This document shows, piece after piece, positions 32,901 to 44,999 of a stretch of 64,000 nt of DNA. The stretch is from the NCBI GenBank assembly GCA_010093685.1, contig MU006224.1, forward strand, positions 92,476 through 156,475, in the 5' to 3' direction. This DNA comes from Ophiobolus disseminans (taxonomy: Eukaryota > Ascomycota > Dothideomycetes > Pleosporales > Phaeosphaeriaceae). Under the pieces are notes generated by a model. The model searched no databases. It was not told where the DNA came from and saw only the letters and a list, made by a program, of their open reading frames with translations. A program made the translations under genes and the position numbers. How positions within the stretch are numbered: position 1 is the stretch's first letter; every line of letters begins with the position of its first letter.

Positions 32901-35690
32901 ATGCCTGCCAGCCCACCACCTGACAACGAGACGATCAGCCGGTCCCGCGAGATTCGCTCCCGACGCCGCGATGGAATACAGAAAGCTGTGTTGGCATGTG
33001 ACAGATGTCGTCTGAAGAAGATTAAATGTACCTCTTTCGTGTCTTACAGTAATAACTACTGAACTGATCATGTGATAGGCGACGGCACTACTTCGTGTCA
33101 AAGCTGCGTGGTGAGCTCGCAACATTCGTAATTGAAACGTGAAGCACAGCCTGACTAGCTAATTTGAAGGCCATTGGTTTCGACTGCCATTACTCTCGCA
33201 CCGTCAGACGTTATCGAGGGTCGTCGATTGCAAAGGCACAGAAGCTGCAACGACGCCTTGGTGACGCGGAACGACTGCTACGCACTGCTGGACTCTTAGA
33301 AGAGCTTGACGAAGCTCCTTTGCTAATGGAAGATATTGTTGAGGCTACAGAGAACAGTCCACAGCAGACGGCCAGGAATAGCTTTCACTCTGCCCCAACC
33401 AACCATGGCGGCACATTTGCTAACGATACTTATCGCCTTGTCGATACTTTACCTGCGGGTTTGGATTCACATGTTGATTGCAGACGTAATTTCAAGGTAG
33501 GAAGTGGTCAGCATTCCATTACCACGGCCTCTTCATCTTTTCCGTCTTCCGCCTTCGATTCTGAAACTTGCAATATAACGACACCGTTTACGCTACCTAC
33601 CAAGCCCACGACATCCCTGTCTGCGGCTGGCATACACTTAACGAACGCGGCAATCGGCAACTACCATGCACATTTGCAGCACAGGGCTCCTTCGGCGCAC
33701 GAAGACCTCCGTCGATCAGATCCGCAAGAGCCCGTAGGTCATCGACATACCGGACCACATGTGAATATGTACTAATTCTACTTCAGCCCAGCCAAGACGA
33801 GATTCACGGTAATGTTGCCAAACTTTGTCATCTCAGATTCTGATTGTTGAGTACATAGGCCCTAATTCATATCTCTCAATTTGCGCAGACCCAGGCGTAA
33901 AATGGATAGCAACTCGCATCGGCGTGTCCAATTATGCTACCTGCGCTGTATCAGCCGTGTCTACAATAAGCCAGAAATTGAAGCTAAGGCAGAGTCTTAG
34001 CCTAAAAAGGATATCTGATCCACCACTTGAGACCGCATGGCTCTTTACCAGAGGTCAATCACCTTTTGCTTTGTCCTCCAATACGAAAGCTAATATTTGG
34101 TACAATAGCCTATTTTGACGAGAGTCTTGAGGCTACGTATCACATAATCGATCAAGCCTCCTTTGAGCAACAACTCAGGGAGCACTATAATAACGCGCTT
34201 TGTGATAAAACTCCCGGCTGGTACGCATTACGCAACGTAGTATTTGCAAGCGGGTGTAGGATTGCGACCTACAAATCCTGCACTTGGATGGAGGCCCAAA
34301 CTCTGGCACAGGGGTATTTCGACAACGCACTGTCCGTTGAAGCTGATCTGTTGCATGGTACGCCCGGAATTTTGGCGATCCAGGCATTGATCATCATGGT
34401 ATGTTTACCTAACGTTTTTTCCCCATCCTCATAAATAATCCGATAGGCACTTTTTGCGGAGGGTTTAGGAACCGCCAAGTTGGAATACATGCTTGTCAGC
34501 TGCGCGGTCCGGTTGGCATTCGCGAGAGGCCTCAATCTTCAACCAACAACAACAAACATATCTTTTCAGGAGACACAAAGACGGAGTTGGATATTTTGGA
34601 CTATCTACTGTTTCGAAAAGCAACTCACATTACGGGCGGGACGTCCTTCCGTGAGTAATTAATAAGTACTTGGGGTTAGGCCGAACTAACAACGCCTTGA
34701 GGCTATCGACGACGACGATATCAGTTGCGATCTGCCAACTTGGGCGCCAGATACGAATTCCAACTTTGTGGAGTGTTTCAGGCAAACTGTCAGTCTAGCC
34801 ATGCTGTCTTCCGCTATCGCCAAAAGCTTTACCACCGTGAAGGCACGGAAACGATCCTTCGTGGAAAAGGCTGAGCTAGTGCAAACTTTCCACGAGAAAT
34901 TGCAGTCGTGGCACAGCAATCTGCCCAGGATGTTCAAGGTTGCATTTCCGCTCGAAGCTCAACATCTACCACGAGGCGTGCGTGCGGAGCATGTCATGTA
35001 TCTGTATCTTTCTTACCACGGTAACATGACCGCCATTCATTCCATTTTGGGTCACCCTTGGAACCTCCCCGCTCCTGATTCTGCTGATCAACTAGGTGGA
35101 GCTGTGTGCAGACAGATTGATCTGAGCGACAAGGCTTTGGCGAATGCGTCACAAAAGATCATCATCATTACCAGATCCGTGTCTGTGGATGCTGCCGCTC
35201 CAGTATGGTAGGCGTATCTGCTCTTCATGTTTCTGATTTCTTCTCAAATGTGAGCAGGCTCGTATTCTACTATCCCCTCCTTGGCATGATCAACATGTTC
35301 ATATCGATACTCAAGGCGCCGGCGTCGGAGTCGACAGCGAAAAGTATTGGCGTGATCGATATGGCCGCGGGATACTTCGCCTATCTTGACTACTCGACGG
35401 ACTCGATCTTCTCATTCGCTCTGATCCAAAATCTCGCGCAATGGGCCCGGCAGGCTGTTACCACCGCGGCGACACGAGTACCGGAGCCCGAAGTAACGCC
35501 TCCTGGTGCAAACACAGACGTCGTTGTATCGATGCACGATTTCCATGCAAACTCGATTCCAGAGGTAAGCGGTGGCAAAATATATGGTTATAGCGTTGAC
35601 TTGTTACAGATGGGGATATGTGATATCGATGGGATGACTTTGGGTGATTGGCCGGCTTTCCTGCTCCGCCTGCCGCAGTTCACGACATAA
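32901..35690 (+). CDS. Zn2Cys6 transcription factor with fungal-specific domain
   Basis: Nine exons (32901-33027, 33079-33110, 33170-33733, 33837-34053, 34109-34398, 34447-34650, 34702-35207, 35258-35564, 35610-35690) join in phase to 775 aa. The zinc cluster is split by two introns but complete when joined: CDRCRLKKIKC, then C-x2-C and a sixth Cys seven residues later. The middle holds the fungal_trans domain, with YFDESLEATYHIIDQASFE, VRLAFARGLNLQP, RRSWIFWTIYCFEKQL and GRPSAIDDDDISC. The intron between 33733 and 33837 (103 nt) is longer than the rest and the least certain. It is nuclear by family and probably the pathway-specific regulator of the flanking enzyme genes. Confidence 0.85.
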
Positions 35691-35934
35691 TGCTCGTACA
35701 TCGCATGCCATTCATACGACTAACCAGTGTGTGGATATCATCGATGAGTCACCATCACTCCTGAGTAAGTATTTTTGGGCTCTTCGAAGTTCTACAAGTG
35801 GGGCTACATAGAGGAGATCAATTCATGCGCCCACAATTGGGACAAAAGCTCATTATACCGGACGACCATCATAGTCATTGACAAAGATGAGAAGAATGGA
35901 GACGTTCATTAGTCTTGACATGATCCAGCAGGTG

Positions 35935-36498
35935 TCATTGCTCCGACACCATTGTCGTAAGAGGAGTCGGATCCTGGCAAGATTAACAAGCAGGCTTACA
36001 AGTCGTAAGTGAAGGGCAAGACTTACACCCCAAACATGGTAAGATTTCAGCCTCGTAGGAGGACCTTGGGCAATCACCATTCTGGCTGTAAATTCCATGA
36101 TCACAGACCGGCCGTCTGCCAACGTCATCTCCACGTTGCCCAGGAGCATAATATCCGAGCCCTCCGCGTCGTGCACGTACACCCTTTGAATAGAGTGACT
36201 GCGCTTCTTAACCCTAGTCCAAGCGTTCTTGCGAGACTTGCGAATCTCTGTATATGACGCTGGTCAGTATCGGCATCACACACGAACACTGATCTCTCTT
36301 GGCTCATACCTGCAGAACCGGTGGCTGTTCTAGCTGCCGCTGCCAAAGCACCATCGGACTCGAACACGTCGTCTGCTAGTGTATCACCAGCGTTGTCGCT
36401 AGGGTCGTCTACGGCCGAAAAAATCTGTCGATGAGAACTCGAGTTTCATTTGGCATGGCAGATTCAGGCCAGGTGGTGCCCGCGGTGCTGTAAGCCAT
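35935..36498 (-). pseudogene. NTF2/SnoaL-like protein gene with a frameshift
   Basis: Three exons (36310-36498, 36027-36247, 35935-35973) encode about 150 aa of an NTF2-like small domain: NETRVLIDRFF at the start, VYVHDAEGSDIMLLGNVEM, then GRSVIMEFTARMVIA and a short tail. Introns are 62 and 53 nt. The frame breaks in exon 1 inside a run of six T on the coding strand (36418-36423); one more T would keep it open. It may therefore be a true null allele or a homopolymer error. SnoaL-like proteins bind or isomerise small hydrophobic molecules and often occur in secondary-metabolite and catabolic clusters. It is divergent from the P450. Confidence 0.65.
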
Positions 36499-36938
36499 TT
36501 CCTATAATCGCCGACAAATGGTCAAGTAATCGAGGAACAACTTGTGAAGTGATGGCTGTTTCGACACACACAGACTTGCAGCTGACTCCAATATAGAGGC
36601 GGAACGAGATTAGAGCGCACCATCCGAGCCACGTTGAGCCTAATGGCTGCTTCGCGGCCTCATCCGGCGCAAATTGCTTCCGAAGTGGCTTTCAGCCACC
36701 AGGGTCGGGAACCTCAGCCAAACTTTTACGTTATTTCACCCACATCCACGCGATGTTATAATGCGGGGAGCATTAGTCTCGAATGTATGCGGGGTCTAGC
36801 GCTGGTTTCTACGACAGACACTCCGCAATGTCCGGTAATTAAGGTAGGTGTTACTTAATCGAAAGCAAGACATCACTTACAACCTGGTGGACGGATTGAG
36901 CTCGCTTTGTAAGCACAAAAAGTCATCACTTCAACAAC
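36499..36938. promoter_or_regulatory. Divergent promoter region, NTF2-like gene / P450
   Basis: 440 bp lie between the outward-facing start codons. No gene or repeat was recognised inside. Confidence 0.4.
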
Positions 36939-39015
36939 ATGGACAACTACAGAGTTGTTGTCGGTGCCTCGACGCTCGCTGCAGTATTAATATACCTCGC
37001 CATACAATGCTTGCAGGTCGGCCGTCGCCCGAAGAACTATCCTCCTGGACCTCCAACGGTACCTGTGCTAGGGAACCTGCATCTCTTAAGTGGTATCACC
37101 CCAGAAACCCAAGAGCGACGACTAATTTGTGGACAGATACCAAAAGATAAACCATGGCTTCAATTCACCAAGTGGGCCGAGGAGTATGGGTACGTTGTAG
37201 CCGGTGTAACGATAGGTTGAGAGTCACTGACTTATGGCAGCCCAATTTACTCACTTATGGTTGGGACAAGAACTTACATCGTTCTCTCCTCGCCAACCGT
37301 GGTCAAAGATCTTCTCGACAAGGTGAGTGCTATGTGAACGAGACCGAAAGTCGCTAAGCCCATTCCGCCAACAGCGCAGCAACATCTATTCGTCACGGCC
37401 AGATATGTACATCGGCCAAGACATCGCAAGCGGCGGACTGAGATTAGTCGTAATGGCATGTTAACCCCAGTGGAACATACAAAATTGTGTCACGTCATTG
37501 ACCTCCAAACAGAAGTACGGTGCGACATGGCGCAAGATGCACAGAATGGTGCACAACATCTTCAACATGCGCGCTGCGACCACATACTTACCTTATCAAG
37601 ATCTCGAAAACAAACAGATGCTAGTCGATCTTCTCGACAGTCCTAGAAACTTCGTCGAGCATATTCGCCGATACAGCAACTCGCTCACCACGCAGATGGT
37701 CTTTGGCTTTCGCACCACCAGCCACACGGATTCGAAACTGAGGCAGCTTTTCGATGTAAGAGCTTCTGTATTATGGGAAGATTGATACACGTGCTGAATT
37801 TTCTTCTTTTCCACTCAACAGTGCTTCGAGAAATGGGGCGAGCTAGCAGCAGGCCCAAGTTCCCAACTCCTCGACATCTACCCCGTTCTCCGACGTTTGC
37901 CGCCTTTTCTGCGCCCAAACTACCGGTACGCTCAGGGCCTACACAAGACGGAGATGGAGCTGTATCTCGGCCATTGGATGGCGACGAAGCGCGGGTTAGA
38001 AAACGGAACTGGAAAGGTATGATCACTAGACCTAAACGCACACACGTTTGAGGCGTTGGTACTTGGGGATGCTTATATTGGACTATTTCTAGCCCTGTTT
38101 CTGCAACGATGTCCTACGCGTTCAGGACCAAGAAAAGATGTCCGACGAACAAGCCGCATATCTCAGCGGCTCGCTGCTTGAAGCCGGTTCCGACACAACA
38201 TCAGCCCTGCTGGTAGGCTTTGTGCAAGCCATGCTAGTTTTCCCCAACGTGCAGCGCCATGCGCAGGTAGAAATTGACCGCGTCGTTGGCTCTGCAAGAC
38301 TTCCTACCATGGACGACGCGTCCGAGCTGCCGTATCTGCGTGCTGTGGTGAAGGAGTGCATAAGATGGATGCCCACGACGATAATGGCGGCGCCACATAG
38401 CGTCACGCAGGAGGATGAGTATATGGGGTATAGAATTCCGAAGGGGGCGACGGTGCTGATCAATGTGTGGTGAGTTACTCTACTTCCCACCAACCCTCCC
38501 TCCCACCTTACCCGTCACTAACTCACGTCCCCCTTCCCACCAGGGCCCTACACATGGACCCCACAACCACTCCGTCCCCACGCACCTTCGATCCAACACG
38601 CTTCGGCCCCAATCCCCCAACAGAATTCGAATCCGCCACCGCTTCCGACCCCTCACAGCGTCGGAACTACATCTTCGGCGCAGGCCGGCGCGTATGCCAG
38701 GGCATGCACATCGCCGAGCGTTCGCTCTTCCTGGCCGTGACGCGGCTGCTATGGGCGTTTGATTTCAAATCCGCGCCGGGTGCGACGAAGATGCCCGATG
38801 TGGATGATCTGGTGGGCAGTTTGACGGTGCAGCCCGCGCCGTTTGAGGTAACCATACAGGCGAGGACGAAGGCGAAGGAGAAGATGGTTAGGGAGGCGTG
38901 GGAGGATGTGCACGAGGGGTTGTTGGATGGGGAGACGGGGCAGTGGCGGAATGTGCCTGAGGGTATGGCGTTTAGTACGTGGATGCCGGGGCAGGAGGAG
39001 AAGATAGGTGAGTGA
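36939..39015 (+). CDS. Cytochrome P450 monooxygenase
   Basis: Seven exons (36939-37189, 37241-37322, 37375-37455, 37513-37755, 37822-38016, 38093-38469, 38544-39015) join to 566 aa. An N-terminal membrane anchor (ASTLAAVLIYLAIQCL) and Pro-rich hinge (YPPGPPTVPVLGN) place it on the ER. Motifs present are the I-helix LEAGSDTTSAL, the ExxR in KECIRW and the heme loop FGAGRRVCQG. It resembles the CYP families common in fungal catabolic and metabolite clusters. Intron 3 (37456-37512) appears to start with GC (ATG|GCATGT) instead of GT, the only non-GT donor in this window. If it is not used, the conserved block before KYGATWRK would be disrupted. It lies at the end of the oxygenase cluster. Confidence 0.88.
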
Positions 39016-39593
39016 GGAGGTATCGTGCTGTTCCTGGTTTAGCGACTTGTGTGTTCTAGTTGCGTATTCACAAGAAGTAAACCATGGAAGATGATTGATG
39101 CCTTTTGTAAATTCACGAACGTAAAGACTCGACTTTCACGGATATTTGTATTGCTCTCCCTTTTACGCAAGGACACGCCTTTTCGCCTCAATTCAAAACA
39201 AATGCCATCATCATGCAGTAACACTATACATACTGCTATCATCGTTGCTCGTATGCTCAACAGAAGCACTCGACCTCGCTTACAGAAATCCTAGCCCGCA
39301 GGCGTCACGCATCTTGCTAGCCACACATACCCGCGAGAAGCTCAGATTCGAAGCTTGAAAAGTGTATTCTCTCCTCTGTGCACTCCATCGCCGATCTTAG
39401 AATTGTTCACATTCGCCCCTCGGTCGATTTATATCCACCTATTGTCATCTCTACATCTCAAACCAACTTACAGGTTCCTGCACGTTGAACATCAGGATTG
39501 CACTCAGCTCATATGACTGTAAACGAAAAATTGTGTTGGAAGGAAGCTAAGGAGAGCTTTTTTCCACCGCGTTGGCAAGCAGGCTAGCTTAAT
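39016..39593. other. Intergenic, no gene recognised
   Basis: Between the P450 stop and the copia element only short motif-less frames occur. Confidence 0.4.
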
Positions 39594-39729
39594 TGTCAGC
39601 ATCTACACCTACTCTGGAGTAGCGTGTGTCATCACTGCTTATGTAACAGGAGGATATATATTCGCTCTCTTCGATAGTCTCTATCAATCAACCAACTTCT
39701 TCCTCAACCCTCCTTCTCACATGTTGACA
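39594..39729 (+). repeat. 5' LTR of the copia element
   Basis: 136 bp, identical to 44606-44741, with TGTCA/TGACA ends and a TATA-like AGGATATATATTC. Confidence 0.95.
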
Positions 39730-39802
39730 GTTATGAGCCCGGAAGCCCTTTTACAATAAGTTGAGTTCACTATTATACCCTGCGAGATATCTGATAGCTA
39801 CA

Positions 39803-42800
39803 ATGGCTACAGACGGAGACCTTTTGATCACAAAGGCCACAGTTATCCTCGAGAGACCAGGCGACTGGCAGAGGTGGCTGTTTTTGAGGAAGGATAGTGC
39901 TGGGAGGAACGACCTCTGGCAGTACGTAGATCCCTCGCTCACGGCAGAGCAAGTGAAAAGGATAGAGCAGGAGAAACCCCAAGAAAAGGAGGTTGAGGAG
40001 TTCTACTCAGGAGCTCCTCGAGCAGACAATGAGGCAACTACAATCCTTGATCTCTCAGAGAAGGACGTTTCACAATACGAGCTCTGGTTGAGAATCTTCA
40101 CTAGAAAGGAGGCTCAGTGGAGCAAGAAAGAGAAGGCGCTGAGGGAATTCAATCATGAGATCTCCCGAACAATTGCTTCTCAACATATCAACCTGATCAC
40201 AGACTGCTCAACGCCGTACGATCGTTTGAGGGCTCTCAAGAAGCACCTCTGCCCAAGCACCTCAGAGCGGAATTATCAGCTGAGGGCCCACTACTAGGGG
40301 CTGCTGACACCGCCAAAGAGGAGTAACCTGGATAGCTGGTTTGAGGACTGGCTTGAAACGGCACGACTTATGGAGGAGGCAGCTCTACCTGAGATTGCAG
40401 GGAACAGAGCTTAAGAAGACTTCATCCGAGCTATCCGAGGTCTTGATGAGAGCTGGGCAACCCACCAGCTGACAGAGCTAGTACGAAAGGATCAGGATGA
40501 GACAGAGTTCACAGGGATATTTGACCTTGTGGCCGAGTATCGGTCCTACTATCGGCGCGTTCAACCAATTGCATCTAGCCTTGGGAGCTTTGCTACACTT
40601 GGCGTTGCTGATCAGCATCAGCATCAGCGTCAGCAACAGAGTCAGAACCAAGGAGCCCAAGGAGCCCAAGGAGCCCAAGGAGCCCAAGGTGGACAAGGTA
40701 GCCAGGAGAAGAACAAGGGCAAGAAGCAAGTTCCAACCTGCCTGTGTGGAGAACAACACAAGTTTCAGGACTGCCTATATGTCAATCCTGCCCGCAGGGA
40801 TCCTGGCTGGAAACCTGATCAGCAGATTGTCAGGAGGTTTGATGAGCTTAGAGCTGAGCAGTCGTTAAAGGCATCAATACTGCGGCGAGTTGAGGAGAGG
40901 CTGAGCCAATCCCAGTCTTCTAGCCAGAGACCAGGAGGTCTGTGTGACGATGGAGCACCTCAGTCGCAGAATAGCTCAGGCTCATATGCAGTAGTGCTGC
41001 AGACTGCGACCACCTCAAAGGCTGAGGATTACCCACCTCTCATCAATCGATGGATACTTGATCCAGGCTCAAACACTCATGTAGCAAACTCTAAATCATT
41101 TGGATGGAGAACAATAGCTCAAGCTCAACCAGGAGAGGGCGTGTATGCAGGAGGTCAGCTGCTGCAGATTGAAGAATGGGGTGAGGTAGAGCTCCAGGTG
41201 GAAACGCCATCAGGAAGACAGCCATTCAACCTCACTCGAGTTGCCTACGTCCCAGGTTTCTTTACAAACGTCCTTGGCCTGTCGCGCTGCAGGAGCCTTG
41301 ATATACACTTCAACTCAGGGAAGAATTGTCTCTATCAGCGAGTGCTTTCGAATCCTGTGTGCTACCTTGAGTACAAGGATGGTCACTGGTTGATTGATGC
41401 TGATGAGGAGGCTCGTCCGCCTCCGAGATCACTGCAGGCAGCAGCAGCAGTGTCAGGCTATCGATCCAAGCCCTCGCATAAGGAGAGGAAGCCTTTGGAA
41501 ATAAGCAGCGAGCGCGCTTATAGGCTCCTTGGTCATGCAAGCTATGAGACAATCTCTCATCTCTCTCACAGCGTTGAGGGGGTGAGAATAGCTCAGGAGG
41601 ATCAGCGATCAGTGTCGTGGAAGGATTGCGAGGTTTGCATCAAGGCAAAGCTCCACAAGCTTATTAGCAGGCGTGCGCCTCAGGATGCAGCTACACAACC
41701 TTTCTATCGCATAGGAATAGACCTCATTCAACTCCAGGAGCGAGGAGAGCAGTGCTACAATAGAGATCAATGGCTGCTTCATGCAGTAGATCAGAATTCA
41801 AAGTGGCATGAGGGAACCTGCCTTCCAGATAAATCAGGACCTACGCTCAAGCAAGCAGTCAAGCGTCTGCTCTCGAAGATCCAGCGACAGTTCAAGCAGG
41901 TCGTAGTAGTGGTCAAGCTTGACAGCGAGCGAGGATACTCGGCCCTGTACGAGCTGCTCAGGGATCTCGGAATTGCTATTGAGCCTCGAGCTCCATATAC
42001 TGAGGAGCAGAACGGCGGGACAGAACGAGCTGGAGCAACAATTATTGTACGAGCGCGAGCAATCAGGATTGAAGCCTGTCTGCCAAAGGAGCTATCAAAC
42101 GAGTGTGTGATGACAGCAATATACCTGCTGAACAGGACTCCTGTCAAAGCACTTGACTGGAGGACACCCTTTGAGGCAGTACATGGAAGCAAGCCATCTC
42201 TAGCTCATCTTAATGAGATAGGAGCTAGAGCGTATACACTCAATCACGCGCTCAAGCGAGGAGACAAGCTTGAATCAAGAGCCCTTGTAGGGCAGCTCAT
42301 TGGCTATGACTCAACCAATATCTACAGGATCTGGATGCCTACGCTCAGCAGGGTGATCAGGACAAGAGACGTTGTGTTTGTGCCTCTAGGACAATCAGGG
42401 TTAGAGGACTATCCTGATAAGAGAGCGCTTAAGCAGCTGGTTACTGTGCTGGATATTGAGGATCCACCTACCTTGGATGAGGAGATTGAGCAGGCCCTAC
42501 ACCTGCCAACTTGGCCAGCAATTGAGGAGATCGAAGAGGCTGAGGAAGCTGAGAATCAATTGATTGATGAGCTCCAGCAGCATGAGCAGGGACATCGAGG
42601 TTTCAGCAAAGGATACCAAGGCCTACTAAGCCCTGAGATTACTCCAGAACCAGAGGACCTTGAATTAGAGGTTAACCAACCTGAGCAAGGGCAACCTGAA
42701 AGTTCTATGCCTCGAGGCTGGCAGACAGTAGCACATGATGAAGAAGCACCTGATCGAGTAAGCAACAACGCTCCTAGAAGGGAGGAGATTAGCAGTCAGC

Positions 42801-44563
42801 TTGATCAAGGGAATATCATCTCTGGGAGGAGAACAAGGAGGTGGCTAGGAGCCTATGTGACCTCGTTCATGAGCTCAATTGGAGATCAGCCAAAGCAGAG
42901 GCTGCATCGCAATCAATTGCCTCAGCCACCAAAGAGATGGAAGGACCTGCAGAAGCACCCGTTCTGCTAGGAGTTCTTACAAGCATCAGAGCAGGAGCTT
43001 GATAGCTGCTTTATCAAAGGCTGTTTTGCCTTAACATCAGCAAGAGAGGAGGATGTGCAGGAGGAGATACTGCCTCTCATGTGGGTGTTCTCCTACAAAC
43101 TTGATGAGGATGGATATCTCTACAAGCATAAGGCTAGGCTAGTAGTGAGAGGAGATCTCCAGGATGATTGGGGTGATACGTACGCTGCCACCTTGGCTGC
43201 TCGAGTATTCAGGTTCCTGATAGGAATTACTGCAGCCTTTGGCCTTATTGCCTACCAGTACGACGTACTGAACGCCTTTCTCAACGCGCCTCTCGATCAA
43301 AAGCTATATGCGCGTACTCCTGAGGGCTTTACTCAAGATCTTGGCAGGCTCCTTGAGCTCAAGCGAGCTCTCTATGGCCTTAAGGACGCACCTCTCCTGT
43401 GGTACAACCATCTAAAGGAGACGCTTAAGAGGCTTGGCCTCAGGCCTGTTGAGGGGGTGCAGTGCCTCTTTACAAATGACAGGCTTATAGTGTTTTTCTA
43501 TGTTGACGATATCATTGTTCTTGTACACCCATCCAATCTCTTATATCATACTCAGTTTGAGCAGGAGCTTAAGAAGGAGTATGAGATCAGAGCTCTTGGA
43601 GAGCTACGCTGGTTCCTTGGGATCCGTGTTCTAAGAGATAAGCCTAAGAGGAAGATCTACTTGATCCAGGACTCATTCATTGACAAGGTCACCTCGAAGT
43701 TTGAGGTGAAGCCTAGCAATCGAGGGATAGGAGCTCCTCTAGTTGAGGATTATCTTGAGGCAAGCAGTGAGCCTCAGAACGATCACAGAACAAGGATATA
43801 CCAGCAGCTTGTAGGCTCGCTTGCCTATATATCGACCTTCACACGCCCTGACGTGGCACGAGCTCATTCAGTACTCGCGAGACATCTCCAGAACCCTAGC
43901 CAGAAACACCTTAGCGCAGGGTACCAGGTGTGGCAATACCTGCTCAGGACAAAGTACCTAGCAATCAGTGCCTCAGGAAATATACCACAGAACAGCTACT
44001 ATCTCACAAAGCCTCAGGAGGCAGGAGATAAGCTGGTATTTTATGGAGCATCAGATGCAGCGTTTGCAGACAACCCTGAGAGGAAGAGCTCTCAAGGCTA
44101 TTTGTTCAGCCTGTATGGGCTACCAATTGACTGGAAGGCTACTGTTCAGCGATCAGTCACCAAGTCAACTACAGAGGCTGAGCTACTTGCCCTGTCACTA
44201 GCAGGCAGTGAACTTATCTGGTGGAAGAGGCTGTTCAAGCAAGTCAACTTTGAGCTTGGTATTCGTCCTACTCTCTTCTGTGATAACCAGCAAACGGTTG
44301 GGATCATTAATAAGGCAGAGGATAAGCTCAACACAAAGATGAGGCACGTGGATACTCATCAAATGTGGCTACGACAGGAGGCAGAGGCAGGCCAGCTTCA
44401 GGTAAGCTGGATGCCTACAAATCAGATGCCAGCCGATGGCCTTACCAAGTCACTCAGCAGCCAGAAGCACTCTACCTTTGTAGAGCAGCTAGGCCTTGTT
44501 GATATCAGTGATCTACTTCGAGGATGCTCAGGGGATGAGGAGACCTCTCACTCTCTATATTAG
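39803..44563 (+). pseudogene. Copia Gag-Pol polyprotein with three stops
   Basis: A single frame of 1586 codons is interrupted by TAG 40295-40297, TAA 40412-40414 and TAG 42968-42970. In order: Gag; a Gln-rich stretch with four GAQ repeats (about 40648-40690); a CxC-x4-H-x4-C knuckle; protease (WILDPGSNTHVANS); the integrase zinc site (LLGHASYET...CEVCIKAK) and the DDE core (IGIDLIQL, LDSERGYSAL, EEQNGGTERAG); RT (YQYDVLNAFLNAPL, FFYVDDIIVLV); and RNase H (YGASDAAFADN, KSTTEAELLALSLA). The stops fall where Gln or Trp codons would fit. The remaining sequence is fully open, so the element is structurally fresh but non-autonomous. Confidence 0.9.
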
Positions 44564-44605
44564 CTATAGTCCAGCTTTGTTTGATTCACTGCAGCTGAGG
44601 GGGTG

Positions 44606-44741
44606 TGTCAGCATCTACACCTACTCTGGAGTAGCGTGTGTCATCACTGCTTATGTAACAGGAGGATATATATTCGCTCTCTTCGATAGTCTCTATCAAT
44701 CAACCAACTTCTTCCTCAACCCTCCTTCTCACATGTTGACA
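44606..44741 (+). repeat. 3' LTR of the copia element
   Basis: 136 bp, identical to the 5' LTR and followed by the TTAAT target duplication. Confidence 0.95.
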
Positions 44742-44999
44742 TTAATTAAGCCGATGCGAAGAAGCAAGTGAGAGTTCAGAGCGCTTATATATATACGCCA
44801 GGTTCGTATAACACATCTTATATTTTCTATTGCATTTCAATCTCTAAATAGTGGAGCAGCAGCGCCCTCGCCAGCACCCCTGCCATCTCCACACTTTACC
44901 ATCTACACAAGTTCCCACACCTCACCCTCGTTCTCTCCCTCGTCTTTTCTCACCCCTTCTTCTCCCTTCTTTCCCGCCTCCCATCCCTTATCCCAACCC

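Larger units (their letters stand above)
39594..44741 (+). mobile_element. Ty1/copia LTR retrotransposon, full length
   Basis: A 5148-bp element is bounded by two identical 136-bp LTRs starting TGTCAGCATC and ending ATGTTGACA. It is flanked by the 5-bp target duplication TTAAT (39589-39593 and 44742-44746). A purine-rich stretch (GCAGCTGAGGGGGTG) precedes the 3' LTR as a likely polypurine tract. The primer-binding site just after 39729 could not be assigned to a tRNA. The interior is one long Gag-Pol frame in copia order (protease, integrase, RT, RNase H). It sits 259 bp from the 3' end of the 2OG-oxygenase gene. Confidence 0.95.
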
